DNA of 64,000 bases, taken from contig QANY01009387.1 in assembly GCA_003255025.1 (NCBI GenBank), positions 124,001 to 188,000 on the forward strand, given 5' to 3'. The position numbers and the translations under genes were made by a program. This document shows positions 23,601 to 32,560 of this stretch, piece by piece. This stretch comes from Datisca glomerata. Lineage: Eukaryota > Streptophyta > Magnoliopsida > Cucurbitales > Datiscaceae. The notes beneath the pieces were generated by a model that did no database searches, had not been told where the DNA came from, and saw only the letters and a program-made list of their open reading frames with translations. The first letter of the stretch is position 1; each line of letters begins with the position of its first letter.

Positions 23601-24460
23601 CCTTTTGGAAATTAAAATTTATAAATGGCTTACCAAATTTGTTAGCCCATAAAATTAGAACCATAATCAGTAATGACCTAGGAAACATAGAGTACAATAG
23701 TCTCACCTACTGTACCATTATCACTACAATACAAAAGGAAGGAATAAGAATGTGTATTGATATGAAAATCAATAAACAAATTCAAAAAGAGAAGAAAGCT
23801 GCCAAATATGAATTAGACAATTTCTGTGAGTAATACGGATTGTCTGCTATTGCTGCTTCTCAAAAGAATATGAACAATTCTCAACTTAATCCTAGAAAAA
23901 TTTACAAACCCTATAGGATAAAATTTCACAAACAGAAAAATAAAACATTTGACAAATAATTCTCTACCAATAAAAATCATCCAAAAAGAAAACCTAATAA
24001 ATAATTTATTGATAAAAATAAAATCAAGTGTTTTAAGTGTGGCCAAAATGGTCATTTTTCAACACTTGTCAATTTAAAAATAAACCTAACCAATTAAAAA
24101 TATTTGATGAAGAAAACGAGAATTGTATAGAATTATAGAATCCATAGATTAGTATGAAAGTAGTAATGAAGATTTAGGAGAATTTGATTCATCTGATTCT
24201 AATGAATTAAACTCTTCAAGTTTTAACAGTGATTCTCATAACATCTCTATTAGGTGTAAGGATGGCTGTTATTAGAAATTTGTTAATGTTTTAAAAAAAA
24301 TCTAGAACAAGAATATTTTTTATTAGATTTAATTAGTAGAATTGAAAAGCCTTAACTAAAACAAAAATACCTTGAAAGATTTAGAAAGATAATCCAAAAG
24401 ATTTTTTTTAGTATAATAATAATAATAATATTGTTAACCTTAAAAAAGAAGTTACTCTTC
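20640..24460 (+). pseudogene. Caulimovirid coat-protein region, copy A (triplicated, broken)
   Basis: Each repeat encodes a basic, Lys/Asn-rich stretch followed by a CCHC-type zinc knuckle (C-G-Q-N-G-H-F-S-N-T-C) and an acidic Ser-rich tail, the layout of caulimovirid coat proteins. Knuckles lie at about 21627-21671, 22825-22870 and 24020-24070. In the first two copies the first Cys is replaced by Phe. In the third that Cys is present, but a one-base loss breaks the frame before the last Cys. An N-terminal piece at 20781-20981 (ending KNPKIQSLWQ) matches a minus-strand piece in copy B at 35506-35201. Coat protein role: binds and packages the viral nucleic acid. None of the copies is intact. 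Confidence 0.65.
20888..24430 (+). repeat. Three-copy tandem repeat, unit about 1.19 kb
   Basis: Units start with AAAACTCTTA at 22081 and 23277, and in diverged form at 20888. Periods are about 1193 and 1196 bp. Units one and two end with a CTTGAAAAATTCAA segment that is natural downstream sequence (also seen in copy B near 34070), and then jump back to the unit start. Each unit has its own substitutions and small indels, so the amplification is not recent. Confidence 0.9.
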
Positions 24461-24724
24461 GAGAACTTAAAAAAGAAATAAAAAAACATTAAGAATGAAA
24501 TAAAAGAATTAAAGAATTCAAACACTGAAATAACAAAGAATTAAATCTTTTCAAAAAATAGAAAATTTAATTAAAAAATTTGAGTCTAGTGAATTAAGAC
24601 AATCTAGTAAATCCCCAATATCACATAATGAAATTAAAGAATCTGTTGTCAACGTATAAGATGATGACAACTTCCTTCAAACCCTTAATCAAATAAACTT
24701 AAAAATGACACATAATGGTCAAAG

Positions 24725-25085
24725 TTAATATCCGAGACTTTGATTTCACCGTCATGGCTCTTATTGATTCAGAAGTTGACTTAAATTGTATGCATGAATG
24801 ATTTGTTCCTACCAAGTACTTCAAGAAGATAAAAGAATATTTGTCCTCTGTCAATGGTATACGCACACATATCAATTAAGAAATCTCCAAAGTCCATATT
24901 TGTCAAGACAATGTATGTTTTAAGACATTATTTGTTTTAGTAAAAAATATTACAGATAAAATTATTTTGGATTTACCATTCATTTTTCTATTGTATCCTT
25001 TCACAACAGAGCATGATGTAATTATTACTTATCTCATGGATACGCCTGTCAAATTCAAGTTTTTTCTTTTTCTCACAATGAGAAA
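24725..25085 (+). pseudogene. Caulimovirid aspartic protease region, copy A
   Basis: The translation includes VMALIDS (protease active-site region; the usual D-S/T-G is D-S-E here), VHICQDNVCFKT, FVLVKNITDKIIL and LPF, with a stop in the middle. The same order of motifs is read on the minus strand at 33738-33415 in copy B. In the family this domain cleaves the viral polyprotein. Inactive here by substitution and stop. Confidence 0.65.
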
Positions 25086-25439
25086 TTGAAGACTTTAAAA
25101 CAAGATTCAGTTTATAAAACTGTGAATTTAATTTCTTGTAAACAAAACAGCTATGTTTTCTTGAAAATGAAATAAAATTCAAAAGAATTGAAAAACAAGT
25201 TCAAATCATACTCTTAAAAATGAATTAAAATTCTTGAAGAGAAAATTTGTAAAGAATTGTATGCTAGCATTCTCATGCATTCTGGCATAGGAAGCATCAT
25301 ATTGTCAATCTATCTTATATTAGAGATTTGATGAGAAGAATATCCCTACTAAGGCACAACCAATTTAGATAAATTATTAATGCTTAAATTCTGTATGAAA
25401 GAAATTACAGAACTCCTTAATATAAATATTATCAGGAGA

Positions 25440-25855
25440 AGCATATCTCATTGTTCATAAATTGCCTTTATGTCCAAAAAGTAAGTGAAATTGAACGAGG
25501 AGTTCTTCGATTAGTCATTAATTATAAGCCCCTTAATAATGTTTTGAAATAGATAAGATGTCATATACCAAACAAGAGGGACTTAATCAACAGACTTGAA
25601 GTTGTTGTTGTATTTTTTAAGTTTGACCTGAAATCTGAATTCTAGAAAATCTAAATAAATGAGAATGATAAGTATAAAACTATATTTGTAACTCCATATA
25701 GTCATTATGAGTGAAATGTAATGTATTTTGGTCTAAACAATACTCCTAGTCAATTTTAGAATATAATGAATGAAATTTTCAATAAATTTACTGGTTTTTC
25801 TACTGTTTACATTAATGATGTCCTCAATTCTAACCCATTTACTTGCACACAATCA
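25440..25855 (+). pseudogene. Reverse transcriptase fragment, copy A
   Basis: RT landmarks in order: RLVINYKPLN, FKFDLKSEF, YKTIFVTPYSHYE, MYFGLNNTPSQF and the catalytic box region VYINDV. The family has Y-x-D-D, so the first catalytic Asp is Asn here. Several stops precede 25766. The frame that starts at 25766 fuses the RT tail directly to the AlkB-like region, which implies an internal deletion of RNase H. Confidence 0.75.
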
Positions 25856-26390
25856 TTTCAAGATCCTGTCATGGAAGAATTTAAAAAATTTGACCTATCA
25901 AACATTTCTAACTATCTTGAAGAAACTGGAAAGGTAAAGTCAAGAATACTCAACCAAAATTTATTTAAAACAAAAAAATTCAATGGAAGGACAACTGCTT
26001 TTTGCTCAAATTTTTCATTCATTGATTACGGTCATAACACATATAAATATCCAAGAAATAAATGGGTTGATGAATTGGATAAAATTCTGGAAGAAGTTAG
26101 GTTGAAGCATGACTTCAACGCATCATTAATTCAATGGTATGAAAAATATGAAAAAATAAGTTATCATAAAGATGATGAAATCTGTTATAAAGAGAGTAAA
26201 ATTTTAACTATGAACCTATTGGGAGAAGTAATTTTCAAAATTGAGTTTTCAAACAAATTAGTCATAGAACTTTTTACATAGCATGCCTAATGGATTTCAA
26301 AAAAGTCATAGGCATGTTGTGGAATCCCTAACTAAAACAAGAATCAATATCACTTTTAGAAAGCATGTAAGGTTGATTAATGATTAGATT
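25856..26390 (+). pseudogene. AlkB-like 2OG-Fe(II) oxygenase domain in pararetrovirus copy A
   Basis: The 171-residue frame from 25766 continues past the RT tail into an AlkB-like domain. It has FNASLIQWY, the iron-binding H-x-D in SYHKDDE (His at 26165, Asp at 26171), then ILTMNLLGEVIFKIEF. A TAG at 26279 ends it, but the next frame at once gives MPNGFQKSHRHVVES and RINITFR (distal His at 26313, Arg at 26340 and 26358). This set (N-x..Y, HxD, LT-N-L-G, H..R..R) is the AlkB signature, and it is closest in wording to the AlkB domains of plant RNA viruses, which demethylate RNA. Known members act as oxidative demethylases using 2-oxoglutarate and Fe(II). Here all metal and 2OG ligands are readable, but a frameshift separates the two halves. 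Assigned by motif only. Confidence 0.7.
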
Positions 26391-26419
26391 ATAGCAGAGT
26401 CATCGACTCCGGAATTGGC

Positions 26420-26935
26420 CCTTAAGGACAAAATTAAAGATGAGTCTTCTACTCCTAGTCAAGCTCAATTAATAATTCTTGGGTCCATCAGACCTAATTT
26501 TCAATCAGCCTTTGTCAATCAATTTGACCATTTTCAATATCTGAACCTTTTGATGCCTAATCTCTTAATCAATCAATCACAAAATATAAGAAATCATCTC
26601 TATTTCTGAAAAAATCCAAGCAAAAATCTCTTTCATATTGATCTCATATTTACTCATATAAAAGATCTTGCTCAAATTGTAAAAGCCTATTTCAGACACA
26701 AGGACAAAAGTATCAGTTTCTACAGAGACATTCTCTTGGAAACCAAATCTATAAATATTAACCCAATTGAAAATCATGAAAGAAATATTCTCTATCATTC
26801 CTTCTATATGCTTAAAATTGGGACTATAGAAGGCTGGAAGGCTCATCCTTCAGCTATTAAAATACTTTTAAATAAAAAATAATATAATTATATTGATTAT
26901 ATTGATGTTTGGTACAATCTTCTTGCATCAAAATA
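26420..26935 (+). pseudogene. Conserved unrecognised domain after AlkB, copy A
   Basis: A broken frame encodes a Ser/Gln/Asn-rich linker (26415-26609) and then NLFHIDLIFTHIKDLAQIV, SISFYRDILLETKSI, LYHSFYMLK, EGWKAHPS and YIDYIDVWYNLL. Matching words (NLFHIK, AHLKDPAQIAKG, LSFYRDIFLETESI) are read on the minus strand in copy B at 31714-31352, so the domain belongs to the element. I do not recognise its function. Confidence 0.55.
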
Positions 26936-26936
26936 T

Positions 26937-27120
26937 TAATTTTTGTCACTCATGATTTTTAAATTTCGATTTTAAAATTGATTTTTAAAATTAGTTCTTA
27001 AGATGGTGGTCCATTCACGGTCCTGTCATGGAACTATTTTCGATAGATTTTCAACAATGTTTTTATTTATTTCTAAAAGTTTACAAGCTCTCACCAATTG
27101 AGATTTTTTTTCCCTCAACT
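26937..27120 (+). repeat. 3' non-coding end of pararetrovirus A, inverted in B
   Basis: Inverted match to 31090-31300: both contain words around ACCATTTTAAGAACC / CCATGAATAGACC and CTCACCAATTGAG. The two viral copies therefore face each other tail to tail. Confidence 0.7.
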
Positions 27121-27349
27121 TCTATGTTTCTCAAAAAAATATAAAATACCCCGGATCCTAAAGTGGTAATATGCAATTGAAGATGGAATCCTCGCCCAGC
27201 AATATTATATTAAATAGTGGGACACGTTTAATACCCAGAAAATAATTGCCTCCATTAACCCAAATCCACAAACCAAACAATCCAATTCAAACTCATCCAA
27301 AGAATCCAAACCTGGCTATAAATCATCTGTGAATTCTTGTTTCAATACT
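27121..27349. other. Spacer after copy A
   Basis: Non-coding, somewhat C-rich in pyrimidines. A CTATAAAT word lies near 27316. Origin not clear (host or viral intergenic). Confidence 0.35.
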
Positions 27350-27785
27350 AATTAATCATTATAAATCAAAATTTAAAGACTTGTAAGTTTTATTTTCGTT
27401 AAACAAAAATTCACAGATGATTTCAATACCATGTCTTAAAATAAAATGCAATTCCGCCTCTTTTGGTAGCAGAGCCAAACCTGATAGGGTATTTACTACT
27501 TGCCTAATTCCACCTCTTTTAAACTAAATGCAATTCCACCCAAGTGGTTGAATTCTTGTTTCAATACCATGTCTTTAAATCAAACGCAATTTCGCCTCTT
27601 TTGTGGTATCAAGTAAGTAAGTAGTAAAAACCCTATCAGGTTTAACTTTGATACCAAAAGAGGAACAATATAATTAATGCTCCTTCTCACTAATTAATGT
27701 TGGAAAGAAAGAAGAAATGATTACAAAGAAAGTAGTTTTATTTTCCTTAAATAAATATTTGAATTATTGTTTCAATACCATGTCA
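27350..27785. repeat. Pararetrovirus leader fragments in head-to-head arrangement
   Basis: A plus-oriented piece with a primer-site-like word (TTGGTAGCAGAGCCAAAC, about 27463-27480) is followed by a minus-oriented piece with TTGGTATCAAAGTTAAACC (27641-27658). The same pair recurs at 29330-29700. The block ends at a (TA)n tract. Confidence 0.65.
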
Positions 27786-28648
27786 TTATATATATATATT
27801 AAAAGTCGGGTATGGACAGTCCCTAATGCACCAAGTGTCCATATCCAACAGTTGTTATGTGTAGTAAATATTTCCATTAATTATCAATTCATTGTTTTCT
27901 AAATTAAAAATGTACATTTTGATTATTAAATATTTTAATATAAAATAAATAAACAATTTTTTTTTGTTGAATTGTAATATGAAATCTTAATATTAAGTAC
28001 CTTATATTATTTTCATAGGATATATTTTTATGCTACCATATTTTTAAGCTAAAAAATTCTATTTTGTTTTTCAAAAATGAAAAATTGTATCTAATTAAAA
28101 AAAATTACCCTCCCTTATGTCCTACCCAGTAACCAACCCCTCGGACAATTTCTGGTCTATAATAGCTAAAGCCTATAGCATTTTTTAATCTATTCAAATT
28201 CCTAACAGTTTCAAATAGAGTAAAAGTTTATATATTTATAAATTAAAATCTTATATGTTGTCACACATTTTACTAAGGTTGTCACCTTTTAGTTCCACTC
28301 CACAAATGCAACACTTAGTAATTTTGGGTATCTAGCTTTTCACCTTCCAATCTATTGTTCTTGATTAATTAATGTAGATTTAATAGTGAAAATGATTAAG
28401 ATAAGCTTTTAACCGAAGGATGTGAATAGATTCTCAGTTATCACTACAATTAATATTTTTTTTTCAAATTATTAGCCTTAACTTCATTTGATGTTGTAGA
28501 GTATGATAAACAAACTCACACAAATCGAGACATTCTACTATTGAGACCTGAGACATTCTTTAATGAGGTTAATTCATACCGGCCTTTTTTATGTTGATTG
28601 TATTTATCTTTTTCTTCCCTATTAGATATGAGCAATCAACTTTCTTTC
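27786..28648 (+). repeat. Direct repeat H1 (host-like), 863 bp
   Basis: Direct copy of 37700-38518. Shared landmarks are TGCACCAAGTGTCCATA, TTGATTATTAAATATTTTAA and GAGCAATCAACTTTCTTTC at the end. It starts right after a (TA)n tract. Small indels separate the copies. No coding capacity is seen. Confidence 0.85.
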
Positions 28649-29530
28649 AAGATTATCAAGACACATTTGATGACGTTAATCTAACTAACGATGAATGAAT
28701 AAAAAAGGGATAAAGGAAAAAAAGTATATTTATGGCAAAATCGTCAGATCTTCAGATCAATCAATTACTCAATAGAAGAATTTATCCTTGGAAAAATGTC
28801 AAAAATTCTAACAATTGGATAAATAAAGGAATATATCCTTGACAAAATGTCGATGATAGAATCAAGAAATTTGATGGAATAGCAATTTTAGATATCATGA
28901 TGACTCTCCAGCATGCAGCAATAGTCATGATAAGTTTTCAAGAATACAATTATGACTTTCCAACATGAAGTAATAATCAATATACAATTTTCAAGATAAA
29001 AATTATCAATGAATATTTGTATTTTGTCTTATTGTGGAATTATTGTACAAGTTGTCTAAAGATTAGGCAGCTATTTATCATGTAAAATATTTTTACTTTA
29101 GTAGAAAAGAATAGTGCATGTAAGTGATGAGTTTCCGGTGAATCTCACTCCTTGCCTATAACTAGGTTACATTCTCACATTTGTGATTGAGAACTTGATT
29201 TTCACTCATACTTATTTTGAGAGAAAAACTTTTTTTGAAAAATAAAGTTTACTTCTTCCTCCTCTTTTGTAATCCTTTTTTTTTCTTTCTTCTCAACATT
29301 AATTAGTGAGTGGAGCACTAATTAATCATTACAATCAAAATTTGAATACTTGTAAATTTTATTTTCCTTAAATAAACATTTGAATTCTAGTTCCAATACC
29401 TTGTCTTTAAATTAAACATAATTCCGCCTCTTTTGATATCAGAGCCAAACTTGGTAGGGTATTTACTACTTGCTTAATTTTGCCTCTTTTAAATTAAACA
29501 TAATTCCACCAAAGTGGTTGAATTCTTGTT
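28649..29530 (+). mobile_element. Pararetrovirus intergenic region, plus orientation
   Basis: Non-coding. The stretch 29040-29320 is an inverted match of 30250-29900 (for example GAGAGAAAAA, TTAGTGAGTGGAGCACTAAT, TTAGGCAGCTATTTAT). It leads into a primer-site-like motif at 29434-29447. It represents promoter and leader DNA of the same virus family. Confidence 0.55.
29434..29447 (+). other. tRNA-Met primer-site-like motif
   Basis: TGATATCAGAGCC, one change from the usual TGGTATCAGAGCC that is complementary to the 3' end of initiator tRNA-Met and primes minus-strand synthesis in caulimovirids. Confidence 0.45.
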
Positions 29531-29612
29531 TCAATGCCCTATCTTTAAATCAAATGCAATTCTGCCTCTATTGTGGTATCAAGTAAGAAAGTAGTAAATA
29601 TCATACCAGGTT

Positions 29613-29626
29613 TGGCTTTGATACCA
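29613..29626 (-). other. Primer-site-like motif downstream of copy B
   Basis: TTGGTATCAAAGCC on the minus strand, about 8.04 kb from the equivalent site at 37654-37667. That spacing fits one caulimovirid genome length. Confidence 0.5.
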
Positions 29627-30084
29627 AAAGAGGAATAATACAATTAGTGCTCCCGCTCACTAATTAAGGTTGAGAAGAAATAAGAAAGGATTACAAAAAA
29701 AATAGTTTTATTTTCCTTAAATAAACATTTGAATTCGTGTTTCAATACACTATCTTTAAATGTATATATATATATATATATATAACAAAAGAGGCAGAAT
29801 TATGTATAATTTAATAAATTAAAGACTATATATTAAGATGCAAGGATTGAACAAGAAAATAGTAAAAGTTGTATTAAGGTGTAAGATTAAAAGCTTACAC
29901 AAACAATATTTATTGGCAACAATTAAATAGTGCTCCCACTCACTATTTAATGTTGAAGGAAAAAGAAGAAGAAATATTTACAATAGAGGAAAAGATGAAG
30001 GGAGCTTTGCTCTCAAAACCAATTTTTCTCTCAAATAGTTAAGAGTTCAAAACAAGTTCTGAGGAACAAATGAGAGAAGGCTAA

Positions 30085-30096
30085 CTATTTATAGCC
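30085..30096 (-). promoter_or_regulatory. Pararetrovirus promoter TATA box
   Basis: GGCTATAAATAG on the minus strand, in the intergenic region of copy B and upstream of the leader and primer site. The inverted plus-strand relative has the degraded form CCTATAACTAG near 29156. Confidence 0.5.
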
Positions 30097-31089
30097 AAGT
30101 AAAGTGGAGTTTACCGGGAACTCATAACTTACCTGAACTATTCTACTCTACAAAAGTAAAAATATTTTACATTTTTACTTTTGTATACTTTTGGCTAGAA
30201 ATAGTAAAAATCATAAATAGTTGCCTAATTATTTGACAACTAGTACAATTATTACAGAAAATGATAAATTATAAAGATTCCTCGATAATTGTTATCTCGA
30301 TCTTCTCATGTCTTGATCGTTACCTTATTCTGGTGCAGCCATTATTGTCAATCCTTGATAATTGCTATCTTGGACTTTTGTGTCTTGATTGTTGATCATA
30401 ATTATTGTCCGAAAAAGTCATTGGGGCTTGTTATTGTGCATTGGATTCTAGTTTGTGGAGAAGCCATTATTACTTATCTTGAAGATCATTATAACTGTTG
30501 CATTGTGCTGAAGTGTCATTATGATTCATCAACTGATTTTTGGCTTTTAAGCGTTTTGCCAAAGATACTTTTGTTCATTTACCACTGAGATCAATATTAT
30601 TGAATGAGTCATTCAATTGCTGAGGAGTAACCTTTCTAGAGGATTGATCTTTTTGATTTAATTTGGCGACTTCAGTGTGCAGATGATTCGGAGTCAAGTT
30701 CATTATTATCTTATAAAAGGAGAAGCATTTTTTGGATTGATTTTTTCTCCAATTTGGATTTTGGCTTCATGGCCTTTGATTTACCTTTTGAAGAGTGTTC
30801 TGATTTGGTTATGGATTTCAGATTTCGATGGATTTAAACTGGATGGTTTGATTTGTGGATCTGGGTGAATGGACTCATTAATTTTTAATGGAGGTTAGAT
30901 AAAAAGATTTTCTAGTCTCATAATGTGATGGACACTTGTAAATTCATACTTGATGGAAGCAATTATTTTATGGGTATTTAACTTATCCCACCATTTAATA
31001 TAATACTTTCTGGTGATGATTATCTTTTCAACCGAGTATTGTCATTTCAAAATCAGTTATTTTTTATTTTATTAAAAAATAAAGTATTT

Positions 31090-31300
31090 GGGGAAAGGAA
31101 ACCTCAATTGGTGAGGCCTTGTAAGCATTTAAAAACAAATTAAAACATTGTTGTAAATCAATTAGAAAAAGTTCTAAATAAGACCATGAATAGACCACCA
31201 TTTTAAGAACCAATTTAAAAAACTAATTTTGAAATTGATATCACAATTTTAAAATCAAAAGTGGGAGAAATCGCTATTTTGATGTAAAAAAATCATGTGT
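31090..31300 (-). repeat. 3' non-coding end of copy B
   Basis: Inverted counterpart of 26937-27120 in copy A. Confidence 0.7.
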
Positions 31301-31351
31301 CATGCGTCGATATAGTCAAAATAATTATATTGTTATTTATTTAAAACTATT

Positions 31352-31715
31352 TTAGAACTTAAAGGATGGATTCTCTAATACTTCATAGTTATAATTCTGA
31401 GAATAGAGAAAGAAAAACAAAATTATTTTCTCAGTATTTCTGGTTGGGCTAGTTTTTATGGACTCTGTTTCTAAGAAAATGTCTCTGTAGAAACTGAGTT
31501 TTTTGTTATTATGTCCACGGACATAGTGGAATTTAGGAATAAAATGTCCTTTGGCAATTTGAGCAGGATCCTTCAAATGAGCAAATGAAGGCTTAATATG
31601 AAAGAGATTTTCACTGGCCATTTTTTGAAAATCAAATGATGATTTCTTGTATTTTGAAATTGGTTGATTGGACAATTGGACATTAAAAGATTGAGGAATT
31701 AGTTGATTGGACAAG
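31352..31715 (-). pseudogene. Conserved unrecognised domain, copy B
   Basis: A 120-residue frame with ENLFHIKPSFAHLKDPAQ and LSFYRDIFLETESI, collinear with the domain after AlkB in copy A (26420-26935). It lacks the WKAHPS and DYIDVWY part in frame. Function unknown. The shared position after AlkB in both copies supports it as a genuine module. Confidence 0.55.
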
Positions 31716-31719
31716 AGTC

Positions 31720-32072
31720 ATTGTCCTGACTTTGTTCCGTCCAGTCCCGATATATACACATTGTATTTTTTAATTTTAGCCTTAATTCTTTTGATTTTTA
31801 ACCTGTAATTGATTTCTAAACTTCTTAACATAATCTAAATCTCTAAAAAGGCCCAAAACAGCCCAAAAGCAAAAAAAAAAAAAAATCAAATTCAGCCCAA
31901 AACAGTCCAAAAAAGCTAAAAAAATGGAGTAAAAAATGGGAAAAACCCCCGTTTCGTCCCGTCCTGCTTGAGATTTTCTCTCTATACGGGATGCGACAGG
32001 ACTAAAAAAAATTGTCCAGTTCCGATTGGGACGGGACAAAAAGACCCAAAACCTGTCCCATACACACCCCTA
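31720..32072. mobile_element. Nested non-coding insertion in copy B
   Basis: Interrupts the viral coding order just after the AlkB RISITFR motif. It contains GGGACGGGACA-type words and CCCATACACACCCCTAA at the right edge, reminiscent of MITE-like repeats with GGGGTGTG termini (compare 53221). An A13-14 run lies near 31870. The open frame 32039-31782 is an artefact of this insert. Confidence 0.45.
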
Positions 32073-32560
32073 AGTTTCTGAAAGTGATACTGATTCTTTT
32101 AGTTAAGAATTTTAGTGCATGTCTATAACCTTTTTGAAATGCATCAGGCATGAAAAAGAAAATTCCTTCCAATATCATTAATTATTTTATCTGGAAATTC
32201 AATTTTAAATATTGCATGTCCCAATACAGTTAAAATTTCTCTATTATCATAACAGATTTCATTATGTTTGTGAGAACCTATTTTTCCACCATTTTCATAT
32301 CATTGAACTAGTGCTGCATTTAAGTCATGCTTCAACCCAACATCTTTCAAAAATTTATCTAATTCATTAATCTAGGCATTTCTTGGATATTTAAATCAAT
32401 TATGACCATAATTAATGAATGAAGATTTTGAGTAAAAAGCGGCTACCATGTCATTGAGCTTTTTTATTTTAAAAGAATTTTGATCGAGTATTATGAGTTC
32501 TAACTTTCTGTATTCTAGTAGACCAAAATTTTCCAATTCTACCATTGCAGAACCTTGAAA
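32073..32560 (-). pseudogene. AlkB-like domain in pararetrovirus copy B
   Basis: Minus-strand translation shows NAALVQ, then GGKIGSHKHNEICYD (the Asp of HxD is His here), EILTV with HAIFKIEF, and then FMPDAFQKGYRHAL with KRISITFR just before the insertion at 32072. The order and spacing match copy A. Stops occur, and one iron ligand is lost, so it would be inactive even if translated. Confidence 0.65.

Larger units (their letters stand above)
20640..27120 (+). mobile_element. Endogenous caulimovirid-like pararetrovirus, copy A
   Basis: Degenerate plus-strand copy with, in order: coat-protein segment (three times), aspartic protease, reverse transcriptase, an AlkB-like oxygenase domain, a conserved unrecognised domain, and a non-coding 3' end shared with copy B. 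There are no LTRs and no integrase, and tRNA-Met primer-site motifs lie in related leader DNA nearby; together these argue for Caulimoviridae rather than Gypsy. The 5' part before the coat protein is missing, and the RNase H region between RT and AlkB appears deleted (junction near 25850). Stops and frameshifts occur throughout, so the copy is dead. Genus not assigned. Confidence 0.7.
29540..31089 (-). mobile_element. Pararetrovirus intergenic region and leader, minus orientation (belongs to copy B)
   Basis: Reads on the minus strand from the 3' end of B (31090) through a promoter-like region with a TATA box (30085-30096) to leader sequence with a primer-site motif at 29613-29626. Open frames within it (30289-30588, 30677-30868) have no domains. 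A (TA)n run lies at 29763-29784. Confidence 0.6.

Noticed and set aside
26577..26846. Minus-strand 89-codon frame
   Set aside because: Antisense shadow of the conserved module downstream of AlkB, which is supported by copy B.
31782..32039. 85-codon minus-strand Phe-rich frame
   Set aside because: Falls entirely within the nested insertion in viral copy B and is driven by an A/T run.
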